A stretch of DNA of 64,000 nucleotides from Microvirga lupini (GTDB taxonomy: Bacteria; Pseudomonadota; Alphaproteobacteria; Rhizobiales; Beijerinckiaceae): contig NZ_JACHWB010000001.1 in assembly GCF_014191055.1 (NCBI RefSeq), positions 959,875-1,023,874 on the forward strand. Reading direction: 5' to 3'. Below are positions 39,074 through 49,724 of the stretch, in pieces (the stretch's first letter is position 1; each line of letters starts with the position of its first letter). A model generated the notes under the pieces. It was given only the letters and a program-made list of their open reading frames with translations. It had not been told where the DNA came from and searched no databases. Both the position numbers and the translations under genes were made by a program.

Positions 39074-40047
39074 ATCCCCTCGCGGCCGTGAGGCGCATCG
39101 AGATTCAAGGTGGGCCCAACCGGAACGATGCCGGTCGGATTGATGGTCTTGTGGCTCTCGTAATAATGCCCCTTGATGTGAGCCATGTTCACGGTCCCGG
39201 CGATGCCGCCGGTCTGGTAGAGATCGCGCAGATAGCCGGACAGGTGCGGGTAGTCGGCGATCCGGCGCAGGTTGCATTTGAAGTGCCCGACATAGACCGG
39301 ATCGAAGCGCACCAGCGTGGTGAACAGCCGGATATCGGCCTCGGTGAGCCTGCTGCCGCAAAGATAGCGGCGTGAGGACAGGCGCTCGTCGAGTTCATCC
39401 AGAGTCTCGAAGAGCGGACGTACGGCCTCTTCATAGGCCTGCTGCGTCGTGGCGAAGCCCGCCTTGTAGACGCCGTTGTTGATATGATCGTAGATGCGCG
39501 CGTTAAGAGCCTCGATCTCAGGCCGGAGATCCGCAGGGTAGTAGTCGCCGGGCTTTGCCCCGATGCCGTCGAAGGCCGCGTTCAGCATGCGGATGATCTC
39601 GGCGGATTCATTGCTGACGATGGTGCCTTTCGCCTTGTCCCAGAGCACCGGCACCGTCACGCGCCCCGAATAGTCGGGCTTGGCGGCGGTGTAGACCTGA
39701 TGCAGGTAGCGGGCGCCGTGGATGGGATCTGGGACGACACCGGGGCCGTCCTCGAAGGTCCAGCCGTGTTCCAACATGCGCCAATGAACGACGGAGACAC
39801 CGATCATCGCCTCCAGACCTTTGAGCCGGCGCATGATCAGGGTGCGGTGCGCCCAGGGGCAGGCCAGCGACACATAGAGGTGATAGCGCCCGCTTTCGGC
39901 TTTGAACCCGTCTTCGCCAGTCGGGCCCGGGGAGCCATCCGTCGTGACCCAGTGGCGGAAGACCGCGTTCGTCCGCACGAAGCGGCCGCCCGTACTCTTG
40001 GTGTCGTACCACCGGTCCTGCCAGATCCCGTCGACAAGCAGCCCCAT
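39061..40047 (-). CDS. Glutathionyl-hydroquinone reductase (Xi-class glutathione transferase, YqjG/ECM4 family)
   Basis: 328 aa. The catalytic Cys lies in LYVSLACPWAHRTLIMR (CPWA motif), followed by a thioredoxin-like domain (VPVLWDKAKGTIVSNESAEI) and a helical domain with GSRLTEADIRLFTTLVRFD. This subclass reduces glutathionyl-hydroquinones and protects against quinones, using glutathione. ATG 40047 has GGAAGAG immediately upstream, whereas a longer frame to 40095 is less likely. It is convergent with the cyclase gene. Confidence 0.94.
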   Translation of the reverse strand: MGLLVDGIWQDRWYDTKSTGGRFVRTNAVFRHWVTTDGSPGPTGEDGFKAESGRYHLYVSLACPWAHRTLIMRRLKGLEAMIGVSVVHWRMLEHGWTFEDGPGVVPDPIHGARYLHQVYTAAKPDYSGRVTVPVLWDKAKGTIVSNESAEIIRMLNAAFDGIGAKPGDYYPADLRPEIEALNARIYDHINNGVYKAGFATTQQAYEEAVRPLFETLDELDERLSSRRYLCGSRLTEADIRLFTTLVRFDPVYVGHFKCNLRRIADYPHLSGYLRDLYQTGGIAGTVNMAHIKGHYYESHKTINPTGIVPVGPTLNLDAPHGREGIQGR

Positions 40048-40275
40048 CTCTTCCTCCCATTGTCCTGAAATCAGACAGATGGTCGAATCCCGCAAGGATC
40101 AAGAGCCTCCCCGGCAGCAGGCCGTGCGACAGCCGGAACCGAAGCCTCATGGCAGAACCGGCTTGACGGGAGAAGCGATGTATTACAGGAACATGAGAGG
40201 ATGTCGGGATGCTCCGGCGCCGGCCAGGAGGAACCTTTTCCTTCCTGGCAGAAGGTGACCCTCCCTTCCCTGGAA

Positions 40276-40351
40276 GGGCCTGTAGCTCAATGGTTAGAGC
40301 CGGCCGCTCATAACGGTCTGGTTGCAGGTTCGAGTCCTGCCGGGCCCACCA
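40276..40351 (+). tRNA. tRNA with CAU anticodon, probably tRNA-Ile2
   Basis: A 76-base cloverleaf with encoded CCA. Acceptor GGGCCTG pairs with CGGGCCC, the D stem GCTC/GAGC, the anticodon stem GGCCG/CGGTC with loop CTCATAA (anticodon 40309-40311), and the T stem GCAGG/CCTGC around TTCGAGT. A CAU anticodon fits Met or, after lysidine modification, Ile2. The GCTCAATGGTTAGAGC D arm and CTCATAA loop are close to E. coli ileX-type tRNA, so I favour Ile2 over elongator Met. Confidence 0.9.
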
Positions 40352-40559
40352 ATTCTTTCAATGACTTAAAGCGGTTGCGCCTGTTCCGGGGGCGTTTCCA
40401 CCAGTCAAATCACCAACCATTGACGGGGCAAAACTGGACGAGCGTGATCAAAGAATGAGCGATCTCCTGGTTTACAAGGGAGATGCCGTTGCCATCGCTT
40501 CTCCGCTAAGATAAGTCGCCCGAGCCGTCTGGATCGCATCAAATCATTAGGACAACGGA

Positions 40560-41054
40560 ATGCCAGATATTCTTGAGATCGTAATGGATGTGCAGAAGGC
40601 TTGGTCTGAGCCGCACCAGCCTGGTGCGACCTTGGACGCTGCCGGTGAAGCATTCGCAAAAACTGTCGGGCATCGTCTCTACACAGTGACGCGTATGCTG
40701 AGAGGCGGGCTTGAGGTTGAGCGCATCTACTCCACGAATGTTGCCGCCTATGCCGTTGGTGGGCGCAAGCCTGTCCTGCCTAACGCGTATACCCAGCGCG
40801 TCCGTGGCGAGATGAAGCCGTTCTTAGCAAGAACGGTTGCAGAGTTCGCACCGCTCTTTCCTGATTACGAGACGATCGTAGGTCTTGGTTTGGGAAGCGT
40901 GATGAACTTGCCGGTGGTTTTTAATGGAGTTGTGCTCGGAACTGTGAACCTTCTGGACCGGGAAGGCGCTTACAACGAGCAGCATGTGGATCAGGCAATG
41001 CTGATAGCACGGCAACTCCTGCCCGTACTCCTCGAAACCAGCACGCAAACATAA
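40560..41054 (+). CDS. GAF-domain protein
   Basis: 164 aa. A single GAF-like sensor domain covers most of the length (TVTRMLRGGLEVERIYSTNV near residue 45, GLGSVMNLPVVFNGVVLGTVNLLDREGAY near 108-135). GAF domains bind small ligands such as nucleotides or haem; no effector domain is present. ATG 40560 is preceded by AGGACAACGG. The coding sequence uses fewer G/C-ending codons than its neighbours and lies 208 bp downstream of the tRNA, so it may have been acquired. The patatin gene follows after 14 bp. Confidence 0.82.
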   Translation: MPDILEIVMDVQKAWSEPHQPGATLDAAGEAFAKTVGHRLYTVTRMLRGGLEVERIYSTNVAAYAVGGRKPVLPNAYTQRVRGEMKPFLARTVAEFAPLFPDYETIVGLGLGSVMNLPVVFNGVVLGTVNLLDREGAYNEQHVDQAMLIARQLLPVLLETSTQT

Positions 41055-41068
41055 GCTTTCAATCTTCG

Positions 41069-42136
41069 ATGACCGGACGAGCCGAGAAGACCAGCCACCT
41101 TGTCCGCGGACTGAGGAGCCCGGACGCCAAGAAATCGGTTTCGCTCGCCTTGCAGGGCGGTGGGGCTCATGGTGCATTTACCTGGGGCGTTCTCGACTAT
41201 CTGCTCGAGGATGGCCGCCTTGCCATCGAGGCGATCACGGGCGCCAGTGCCGGATCCATGAACGCGGTGGTCCTGTTCGAGGGCTGGCTCGAGGGCGGGC
41301 GGGACGGCGCGCGCGAGCAGCTGCGCACATTCTGGAAGCGTGTCAGCCTGGATGGCGTCCTGTCCCCTGTGCAGCGCTCGCTCTTCGACCGCATGCTGAG
41401 CTTCTGGAGCGTCGGCGGGGCCACGACGCATCTGTGGCTCGATGCCTGGTCGCGGGTGGCGAGCCCTTACGATCTGAACCCGCTCGACATCAATCCCTTG
41501 CGGGATGCTCTCAACGAGCTGATCGATTTTGAACGCGTGCGCGCCTGCCAGGATGCAAAGCTCTTCATCGCGGCGACCAATGTCTGGTCCGGAAAGATCC
41601 GGATTTTCAACGGTCCCGAACTAACCGTCGATCATGTTCTCGCCTCGGCCTGCCTGCCCATGATCTTCAAGGCCGTCGAGATCGATGGCGAGCCCTATTG
41701 GGATGGAGGCTATACCGGCAATCCTGCGCTGTTCCCGCTGTATTACGAGACGCAGGCCGACGACATCGTGCTCGTCCAGATCAATCCGATCGAACGCCGC
41801 TCGACGCCGCAGACCGCGCGGGAGATCCAGAACCGCCTCACCGAGATCACGTTCAATGCCAATCTGCTGCAGCAATTGCGGTCTATTGATTTTGTCACGC
41901 GCCTGATCGACGAGGGCAAGCTGTCAACACAGGATTACAAGCGGGTGCTGATGCACCGGATCCACGGCGGCGAGAAGCTCGACGAATTCACCGCCGCCTC
42001 GCGCTTGAGCGCCAAATGGGAGTTCTTCGAGACGCTGAGGGATCTGGGCCGGGAGGCTGCCCGGAACTGGCTCGCGGAGAATTACCGGAATGTCGGACAG
42101 AGAAGCACGGTCGATTTGCGCAACGCCTATTCCTGA
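41069..42136 (+). CDS. Patatin-like phospholipase
   Basis: 355 aa. The oxyanion hole LQGGGAHGAF (about residues 28-37), nucleophile Ser60 in GASAGSMNAV, and catalytic Asp212 in YWDGGYTGNP form the patatin Ser-Asp dyad. Such enzymes hydrolyse acyl esters of phospholipids or neutral lipids. No signal peptide, so cytoplasmic or membrane-associated. The start is ATG 41069, with no clear ribosome binding site. It closely follows the GAF gene and precedes the convergent glpV end. Confidence 0.92.
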   Translation: MTGRAEKTSHLVRGLRSPDAKKSVSLALQGGGAHGAFTWGVLDYLLEDGRLAIEAITGASAGSMNAVVLFEGWLEGGRDGAREQLRTFWKRVSLDGVLSPVQRSLFDRMLSFWSVGGATTHLWLDAWSRVASPYDLNPLDINPLRDALNELIDFERVRACQDAKLFIAATNVWSGKIRIFNGPELTVDHVLASACLPMIFKAVEIDGEPYWDGGYTGNPALFPLYYETQADDIVLVQINPIERRSTPQTAREIQNRLTEITFNANLLQQLRSIDFVTRLIDEGKLSTQDYKRVLMHRIHGGEKLDEFTAASRLSAKWEFFETLRDLGREAARNWLAENYRNVGQRSTVDLRNAYS

Positions 42137-42170
42137 CCTGCCGCGGGAGGACGCTGCGTTCCCCATTGAG

Positions 42171-42199
42171 AAAAAGGCCCCGCTGTTGTCAGCGGGGCC
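42171..42199 (-). terminator. Rho-independent terminator of the glp operon
   Basis: A 10-bp perfect stem GGCCCCGCTG / CAGCGGGGCC with a TTGT loop; on the minus strand it is followed directly by five Ts (42171-42175). It lies 10 bp after the glpV stop. The plus-strand side lacks a T tract, so it mainly serves the glp operon. Confidence 0.9.
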
Positions 42200-42208
42200 T
42201 CTCGTTGA

Positions 42209-43972
42209 TCAGCTGCGCTTCGGCGGGTTGGCCGGCCAGCTCTTGATGAGCGTGTCGTAGTCGACCGTCTCACCCTTCGGCTTCTCGTTCGCCAGCTTGC
42301 GCTGCGGCGCGATGGTGCCGGCGGCTTCGGCTTTCTTGAACCATTCCTCGGCCGAGGTCTTGGGGTTCAGCTTCGGGCCGCATTCACCCTGCACATTGGC
42401 GCGCTCGAGACGTCCGAGCACATCGTCCTGTGCCGCGGCGAGCGAATCCATCGCCTGCTGCGGGGTCTTGGCGCCGGAGGCCGCATCACCGATGTTCTGC
42501 CACCAGAGCTGCGCGAGCTTCGGGTAGTCCGGGATGTTGTTGCCGGTCGGCGTCCACTGCACGCGCGCGGGCGAGCGGTAGAACTCGACGAGGCCGCCGA
42601 GCTGCGGCGCACGGTCCGTCATGGACTTATGCCAGATGTCGCTTTCGCGGATGAAGGTGAGGCCCACATGGCTCTTCTTCAGCGAGACCGACTTGGAGGT
42701 CACGAACTGGGCATAGAGCCAGGCCGCCTTGCGGCGGTCTACCGGTGTGGACTTGAGCAGCGTCCACGAACCCGCGTCCTGGTAGCCAAGCTTCATGCCC
42801 TCCTTCCAGTAGGAACCGTGAGGCGAGGGTGCCATGCGCCATTTCGGCGTGTTGTCCGCGTTCATTACAGGCAAGCCGGGCTTCACCATGTCGGCCGTGA
42901 AGGCCGTGTACCAGAACATCTGCTGAGCGATGTTGCCCTGCGCCGGCACCGGGCCCGACTCGGAGAAGGTCATGCCTGCTGCCTGAGGCGGGGAATACTT
43001 CTTCAGCCACTCGAGATATTTGGTAATGGCGTAGACCGCTGCAGGTCCATTGGTGTCGCCGCCGCGCTCAATGGACGAGCCGACCGGGCGGCAGCCCTCC
43101 ATGCGGATGCCCCATTCGTCGACGGGCAGGCCGTTCGGAATGCCCTTGTCGCCATTGCCGGCCATGGACAGCCACGCATCGGTGAAGCGCCAGCCCAGCG
43201 ACGGGTCCTTCTTGCCGTAATCCATGTGGCCATAGACCTTGACGCCGTCGATCTCCTTCACGTCGTTGGTGAAGAATTCCGCGATGTCCTCGTAGGCCGA
43301 CCAGTTCACCGGCACGCCGAGATCGTAGCCGTACTTGGCCTTGAACTTCTCCTTGATGTCGGGGCGCTGGAACCAATCGTAGCGGAACCAGTACACGTTC
43401 GCGAATTGCTGGTCCGGCAGCTGGTACATCTTGCCGTCTGGCGCCGTGGTGAAGGACTTGCCGATGAAGTCGTTGATGTCCAGAGTCGGCGAGGTGACGT
43501 CCTTGCCTTCGCCTGCCATCCAGTCGTCGAGCGCCACGGCCTGCTTGTAGCGGAAGTGAGTGCCGATGAGGTCGGAATCGTTGACCCAGGCGTCGTAGAT
43601 GTTGCGGCCCGACTGCATCTGGGTCTGGATCTTCTCCACCACGTCGCCTTCCTGGATCAGGTCGTGGGTGAGCTTGATGCCGGTGATTTCCGAGAAGGCT
43701 TTGGCAAGTGTCCGCGCCTCGTATTCATGGGTCGTGATGGTCTCGGAAACCACGTTGATCTCCATGCCGGCGAAGGGCTTCGCCGCATTCACGAACCATT
43801 CCATTTCCTTCAGCTGCTCGTCCTTCGAGAGCGTCGAGGGCTGGAACTCGCTGTCGATCCAGCGACGGGCTTCTTCCATGCCGGCGAAAGCGGCGCCGGT
43901 GCCGAGCGCCATGGCAAGGACGCTTGTCGAGACGAAGAGCTTCAAGCGCCTGTGTGACTGTGTCAGCTTCAT
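42209..43972 (-). CDS. glpV: Glycerol-type ABC transporter substrate-binding protein
   Basis: 587 aa with a Sec signal peptide (LFVSTSVLAMALGTGAAFAG, residues 12-31). It is a long periplasmic solute-binding protein of the extracellular family that includes Rhizobium GlpV, and features YHxxDxQFAN-like QLPDQQFANVYWFRYDW and many Trp residues. The gene order and lengths match the glpSTPQUV glycerol transport genes of Rhizobium leguminosarum, so glycerol or a related polyol is the likely ligand. It is the last gene of the operon, starting 90 bp after glpU, and is followed by a terminator. Symbol by synteny and family. Confidence 0.88.
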   Translation of the reverse strand: MKLTQSHRRLKLFVSTSVLAMALGTGAAFAGMEEARRWIDSEFQPSTLSKDEQLKEMEWFVNAAKPFAGMEINVVSETITTHEYEARTLAKAFSEITGIKLTHDLIQEGDVVEKIQTQMQSGRNIYDAWVNDSDLIGTHFRYKQAVALDDWMAGEGKDVTSPTLDINDFIGKSFTTAPDGKMYQLPDQQFANVYWFRYDWFQRPDIKEKFKAKYGYDLGVPVNWSAYEDIAEFFTNDVKEIDGVKVYGHMDYGKKDPSLGWRFTDAWLSMAGNGDKGIPNGLPVDEWGIRMEGCRPVGSSIERGGDTNGPAAVYAITKYLEWLKKYSPPQAAGMTFSESGPVPAQGNIAQQMFWYTAFTADMVKPGLPVMNADNTPKWRMAPSPHGSYWKEGMKLGYQDAGSWTLLKSTPVDRRKAAWLYAQFVTSKSVSLKKSHVGLTFIRESDIWHKSMTDRAPQLGGLVEFYRSPARVQWTPTGNNIPDYPKLAQLWWQNIGDAASGAKTPQQAMDSLAAAQDDVLGRLERANVQGECGPKLNPKTSAEEWFKKAEAAGTIAPQRKLANEKPKGETVDYDTLIKSWPANPPKRS

Positions 43973-44062
43973 TCAATCCTCCCAAGTTGTGCCCTGCCGG
44001 CTGAGACGCCGGTCTTGGTCCCTGGGGTCCGGGCGAACCGAAGGGCTATGATCGCGGGCTTG

Positions 44063-44344
44063 TCACACGTAGCGGAACACCGCCGCCGCATAGACAAGCG
44101 AAAGAGCAGAGGCCCACCACAGGTCCGGGCCGACAAGCCCTAGCCAGGCGAGGTGGATGAAGGCGGAGCCGAGGAGCGAGATGAAGAGCCGGTCGCCGCG
44201 CGTGGTGGGGATGCGTAAGGCTCCGACGCGCTCCGTCTCGGGCCGGTAGACGGCCAGCAGCGTCATGATCAACAGCAGGCTCGCGATGCCCACGAAGAAG
44301 AGGCCGGTCTGCCATGTCCAGGCCATCCAGGCGAGATCAAACAT
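44063..44344 (-). CDS. glpU: Small membrane protein of the glycerol transporter (GlpU-like, DUF2160)
   Basis: 93 aa with three hydrophobic segments (about residues 10-30, 55-70 and 72-90), ending VFRYV. In Rhizobium a small integral membrane protein occupies the same place between glpQ and glpV. Its role in transport is unknown. ATG 44344 follows the glpQ stop by 11 bp and has GGAG 8 bases upstream. Confidence 0.8.
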   Translation of the reverse strand: MFDLAWMAWTWQTGLFFVGIASLLLIMTLLAVYRPETERVGALRIPTTRGDRLFISLLGSAFIHLAWLGLVGPDLWWASALSLVYAAAVFRYV

Positions 44345-44355
44345 GGTGCTCTCCT

Positions 44356-45240
44356 TCAGACCCGTCCGAGGGCAAAGCCCTTGGCGATGTAGTTGCGGAC
44401 GAACCAGATCACGAGGGCGCCCGGCACGATGGTCAGCACGCCGGCGGCGGCCAGGAGGCCCCAATCCATGCCGGCGGCCGAGACGGTGCGCGTCATGGTG
44501 GCGGCGATGGGTTTTGCCGTCACGGAGGTCAACGTGCGCGCCAGCAGCAACTCGACCCAGGAGAACATGAAGCAGAAGAAGGCCGCCACGCCGATGCCCG
44601 AGGCGATCAGCGGCATGAAGATCTTCACGAAGAAGCGTGGGAAGGAATAGCCGTCGATGGCTGCGGTCTCGTCAATCTCCCGCGGCACGCCTGACATGAA
44701 GCCTTCCAGAATCCACACGGCAAGGGGCACGTTGAACAGGCAATGGGCCAGCGCCACGGCCCAGGGCGTGTCGAAGAGGCCGATGGCCGAGTAGAGGTTG
44801 AAGAACGGGAGGGCGAAAACGGCCGGCGGCGCCATGCGGTTGGTGAGAAGCCAGAAGAACAGGTGCTTGTCGCCCAGAAACCGGTAGCGGGAAAAGGCAT
44901 AGGCTGCCGGCAGTGCGAACGCGATCGACAGCACCGTGTTGATGACCACGTAGGTGAGCGAGTTGATATAACCCGAGTACCAGCTCTCATCCGTGAAGAT
45001 CTTGATGTAGTTGTCGAAGGTGATCTCGCGTGGCCAAAGCGTGAGCCCTGAGGTGATTTCCATATTGGTCTTCAGGCTCATGTTCACGAGCCAGTAGATC
45101 GGCAGCATCAAAAACAGGAGGTAGAGCGTCATCACCACTATCCGCCCGGTCACCCGCGGGCCGGACAGCGCGCGGTTTGCGGCCAGCGGTGCCGCGACAG
45201 GCTTCACGTCCGAGGGGCCGACGGCGATGGTTCCGGTCAT
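44356..45240 (-). CDS. glpQ: Glycerol-type ABC transporter permease 2
   Basis: 294 aa with six membrane segments and the permease EAA-type loop (FMSGVPREIDETAAIDGYSFPRFF, near residue 200). It is a MalG-like inner-membrane subunit. The ATG at 45240 overlaps the glpP stop by 4 bp (ATGA), showing translational coupling; a longer reading frame continues upstream into glpP but is not protein-like there. Partner permease is glpP. Confidence 0.92.
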   Translation of the reverse strand: MTGTIAVGPSDVKPVAAPLAANRALSGPRVTGRIVVMTLYLLFLMLPIYWLVNMSLKTNMEITSGLTLWPREITFDNYIKIFTDESWYSGYINSLTYVVINTVLSIAFALPAAYAFSRYRFLGDKHLFFWLLTNRMAPPAVFALPFFNLYSAIGLFDTPWAVALAHCLFNVPLAVWILEGFMSGVPREIDETAAIDGYSFPRFFVKIFMPLIASGIGVAAFFCFMFSWVELLLARTLTSVTAKPIAATMTRTVSAAGMDWGLLAAAGVLTIVPGALVIWFVRNYIAKGFALGRV

Positions 45241-46129
45241 GCTTCGACTCTCTCGCGCTCGGCGTCCACATTGGTCATGACGGTGTAGAAGACCCAGCAG
45301 ATGGCGAGGATGATCAGGTTGTAGACCAGCGACATGGCGGCGGCCTTGCCGAGATCGAACTGGCCGAGCGCCAGCTTCACCAGATCGATGGACAGAAAGG
45401 TAGTGGCATTGCCTGGACCGCCGCCGGTGAGCACGAAGGGCTCGGTATAGATCATGAAGGAATCCATGAACCGCAGCAGCACGGCGATCAGCAGAACGCG
45501 GCGCATCTTCGGCAGCTGGATCGTGCGGAACACGGCCCAGCGCGAGGCGCCGTCGATGCGGGCCGCCTGATAATACGCATCCGGTATGGATTTCAGCCCG
45601 GCATAGCAGAGAAGGGCCACGAGGCTCGTCCAGTGCCACACATCCATGACGATGATCGTCACCCAGGCGTCGATGGGATCGCCCGTATAGTTGTAGTCGA
45701 TGCCGAGACGGTTGACGGTCCAGCCGAGGAGGCCGATGTCGCCGCGGCCGAAGACCTGCCAGATCGTGCCGACCACGTTCCACGGAATGAGCAGCGGCAG
45801 CGCCATGAGCACGAGGCAGAGCGCCACCGTCCAGCCCTCGCGCGGCATGGACAGAGCCACCGCGATGCCGAGCGGCACTTCGATGAGCAGGATGATGGCG
45901 GAGAACAGCAGCGTGCGCAGGAGCGAGGACAGGAACTGCTCGCCGAGCTGGCTCGACGGATCGAGCAGTTCCTGGAACCAGCCGATGCCGTTCCAGAAGA
46001 ACTGGTTGTTGCCGAAGGTGTCCTGAACCGAGTAGTTCACCACGGTCATCAGCGGCAGGATCGCCGAGAATGCGACGATTAAGAAGACGGGCAGAACGAA
46101 GAACCAGGCCCTGTTGTTGAGGGTCTTCG

Positions 46130-46133
<4 letters not shown>
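45237..46133 (-). CDS. glpP: Glycerol-type ABC transporter permease 1
   Basis: 298 aa with six membrane segments, MalF-like, with the EAA-type loop GLKSIPDAYYQAARIDGASRW near residue 195. It forms the membrane channel with GlpQ. ATG 46133 overlaps the glpT stop by 4 bp (ATGA). Confidence 0.92.
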
Positions 46134-47230
<1,097 letters not shown>

Positions 47231-47240
47231 CCGTCTCTCC

Positions 47241-48329
47241 TCACGCGGCTTTCTGAGCGGGATCAGCTGCGGCGAGCCTGCCATCCGCATCGAAGAGGAA
47301 GAGGCGGCGGGGATCGAGATAGGCAGTCACCGGAGATTTCGGCTCCAGGCGCCGCACGCCGGGGACCAGAGCCACGAAGCGATGGTCGTCCGCATCGAGA
47401 TGCACGTAGCTCTCCGATCCTGTGATCTCGGCGACGGATACGGTTGCGGGGATCGTGATCTCATGCGCGCCGGTGGGATCAAGACTCAGATGATGGGCTC
47501 GAAACCCGACCGTGTATTCGCCGTCGGGAACGCTGGCGAGAGGCCCGGTCGCAGGGATCTGCCCGCCGGTGCTCAAGGTGGCGCTGCCGTCCGCCTTGCG
47601 GGCTTTCAAGGTATTGAGCGGCGGATCGGAAAAGACCCGGGCGGTGATCAGATCATGCGGCTGGCGGTAGACCTGCGGAGTCGGGCCGAACTGCGTCATC
47701 CGGCCCTGAAACAGGGTAGCCGTGTTGCCGCCGAGCAGCAGGGCCTCCGACGGTTCGGTCGTGGCATAGACGAAGATCGCGCCCGAGGCCGCAAAGACGC
47801 GCGGCAACTCCTCCCTCAGTTCCTCGCGCAGCTTGTAATCGAGGTTCGCCAGCGGCTCGTCGAGGAGGACGAGGTCGGCACGCTTCACCAGGGCCCTGGC
47901 GATGGCGGTCCGCTGCTGCTGGCCGCCGGAGAGATTGAGCGGCTTGCGGTCGAGATAGGGCTCAAGCTTCAGAAGCTTGGCGGCATCGCGCACGCGCGCA
48001 TCGACCTCGCTCTGGCTTGCGCCGGAGACACGCAAGGGCGAGGCGATGTTCTCGTAGACGGTGAGCGACGGGTAATTGATGAATTGCTGGTAGACCATCG
48101 CGACGCTGCGCCGTTGCACGGGCCAGCCGGTCACATCCTGACCCTCGACGAGGACACGGCCGCTCGTCGGGGCATCAAGCCCGGCCATGAGCCGCATGAG
48201 GGAGGTTTTGCCGGACAGGGTGGCGCCGAGCAGTACGTTGAGTGAACCGCGCTCCAGGGTGAGATTGACATCCTCGATGTGAGTGGAGGCTCCGACCTTC
48301 TTCGAGACGCCATCAAGCACGAGAGTCAT
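47241..48329 (-). CDS. glpS: Glycerol-type ABC transporter ATPase, canonical signature, no H-loop His
   Basis: 362 aa. Walker A is GATLSGKT (35-42), the signature LSGGQ (133-137) is canonical, and Walker B LVLLDE (153-158) is intact, but the H-loop position reads ATTE (Thr191 where His is normal). TOBE/OB-type C-terminal part follows. It is the first gene of the operon; ATG 48329 has GGGAAG upstream. Gene order matches Rhizobium glpSTPQUV, but glpD, glpK and glpR are not visible here. Confidence 0.9.
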   Translation of the reverse strand: MTLVLDGVSKKVGASTHIEDVNLTLERGSLNVLLGATLSGKTSLMRLMAGLDAPTSGRVLVEGQDVTGWPVQRRSVAMVYQQFINYPSLTVYENIASPLRVSGASQSEVDARVRDAAKLLKLEPYLDRKPLNLSGGQQQRTAIARALVKRADLVLLDEPLANLDYKLREELREELPRVFAASGAIFVYATTEPSEALLLGGNTATLFQGRMTQFGPTPQVYRQPHDLITARVFSDPPLNTLKARKADGSATLSTGGQIPATGPLASVPDGEYTVGFRAHHLSLDPTGAHEITIPATVSVAEITGSESYVHLDADDHRFVALVPGVRRLEPKSPVTAYLDPRRLFLFDADGRLAAADPAQKAA

Positions 48330-48819
48330 CGGCACTTCCCTGGACATCGAGCGGCATCGAAGAGGCGGATAGACGGAAGGGGCGTGCTGATCTGCTCAGG
48401 TCGGGGTCTCAGAACCGTTCCGGCTTTGGCAAAGGCTGATCCTGCGGCATGTCCTGCCGCGTTTCGGGCTCTGTCATGCCCATATGCGCTATCCCTCACC
48501 GCGACGCATAGCGTCGCCGTTTCCTGTGGAACCAAGAGCGCTTCTCCCGACTGCCGACCCTCCGGGTCTGATCTGTCGTTATTGTTATGGCGAAGGTATC
48601 TTGCCCTCCGGGCGAAAGCAACCGGGTGGTACTGGCTTCCCACTGGTCTTTGACTGGACTGAGGTTGCTGTGTGACACGATACTTGGTGCAAGACTTGGT
48701 GCAAGTCGCGGCAAGCCATTGAACTCTCGCGTGCCTCAGGAGTTCAAGCCCATGTGCCGGGCTCACTCGTCTCCCGCAGTGGCCGGTTGAATACCGTCAC
48801 ACCTGCAAGAGAGAGCGTC
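48330..48819. other. 490-bp divergent spacer upstream of the glp operon
   Basis: This spacer separates the glp operon from a divergent SDR gene. No frame has protein-like composition. A 12-bp tandem repeat ACTTGGTGCAAG lies at 48682-48705, each copy containing a CTTG-GTG-CAAG palindrome. Local GC is lower than average around 48560-48610. It presumably contains the glp promoter and regulator sites, which I cannot assign. Confidence 0.55.
48682..48705. promoter_or_regulatory. Tandem palindromic 12-bp repeat
   Basis: Two exact copies of ACTTGGTGCAAG in tandem, each with inverted arms CTTG and CAAG around GTG. It lies 115 bp upstream of the SDR gene and about 350 bp upstream of glpS. Tandem palindromes of this sort often bind dimeric repressors, but the cognate factor is unknown. 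Confidence 0.4.
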
Positions 48820-49608
48820 ATGCCGGATACATCCAGACCACTCGCCGTCGTCACCGGAGCCTCGACCGGCATCGGATATGAGCTTGCCAAGCTGTGCGCC
48901 CAGAACGGTCATGATCTGCTGATTGCTGCAGATCAGGCGGCCATTCACAACGCCGCGAAGGATTTCGAAGCACTCGGTGCTGCAGTCGATGCCGTCGAGG
49001 TTGACCTGGCCACGATTGAGGGCGTCGACCAGCTCTATGCGGCAATCAGAGGCCGGCCGGTCGGCGCGCTTCTGGCCAATGCGGGGCATGGGCTCGGGCA
49101 TGCCTTCCTGGATCAGGACTTTGCCCAGGCTCGCCATGTGATCGACACCAACATCACCGGCACGATCTACCTCATCCATAAGGTCGGGCAGGATATGCGG
49201 GCGCGTGGTGAGGGGCGCATCCTGATTACCGGTTCCATTGCCGGCTTCATGCCGGGCTCGTTCCAGGCGGTCTATAACGGCACCAAGGCTTTCATCGATT
49301 CCTTCTCCTTCGCGCTCCGGAACGAGCTGAAGGACACGGGCGTGACGGTCACCTGCCTCATGCCCGGCGCGACCGACACCGAGTTTTTCGAGCGGGCCGA
49401 CATGATGGATACGCAGGTCGGGCAGGACAAGAAGGACGATCCCGCCGACGTGGCCAAGGTCGGGTTTGACGCCATGATGCGCGGCGACGGCGACGTGGTG
49501 AGCGGGTGGAAGAACAAGTTTACCACCGTTCTGGCCTCCGTCACCCCGGCCGGTATGCTGGCTGAGCAGCACCGCAAGATGGCCGAGCCCGGATCAGGGA
49601 AGAAGTGA
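48820..49608 (+). CDS. Short-chain dehydrogenase/reductase
   Basis: 262 aa SDR with TGASTGIG (residues ~12-19), ANAGH (about 84-88, in place of NNAG), Ser (in ITGSIAG near 140) and YNGTK (about 153-157). The ligand pocket is unknown. ATG 48820 (MPDTSRPLAVVTG) is used because the longer in-frame extension lacks SDR similarity. It is distinct from the SDR at 4826 and is followed by the FAD-linked oxidase gene after about 115 bp. Confidence 0.87.
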   Translation: MPDTSRPLAVVTGASTGIGYELAKLCAQNGHDLLIAADQAAIHNAAKDFEALGAAVDAVEVDLATIEGVDQLYAAIRGRPVGALLANAGHGLGHAFLDQDFAQARHVIDTNITGTIYLIHKVGQDMRARGEGRILITGSIAGFMPGSFQAVYNGTKAFIDSFSFALRNELKDTGVTVTCLMPGATDTEFFERADMMDTQVGQDKKDDPADVAKVGFDAMMRGDGDVVSGWKNKFTTVLASVTPAGMLAEQHRKMAEPGSGKK

Positions 49609-49724
49609 GCGCAACGCTGCTGCATTCACTCTGCCTCTCATGGATGTCGCGTTGACGTTCGCACCGTGATCCGTCAGGAGCGGTATCGAGCGCCGTGAAT
49701 GAGACCGGCCATGAGGGTTTTGCG

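Noticed and set aside
40276..40351. Initiator tRNA-fMet
   Set aside because: The acceptor stem begins with a paired G-C rather than the mismatch of initiator tRNA, and the sequence is closer to Ile2 or elongator Met.
48326..48766. A possible 146-aa protein upstream of glpS
   Set aside because: Composition is not protein-like, there is no recognisable domain, and it overlaps the glpS start region on the same strand.
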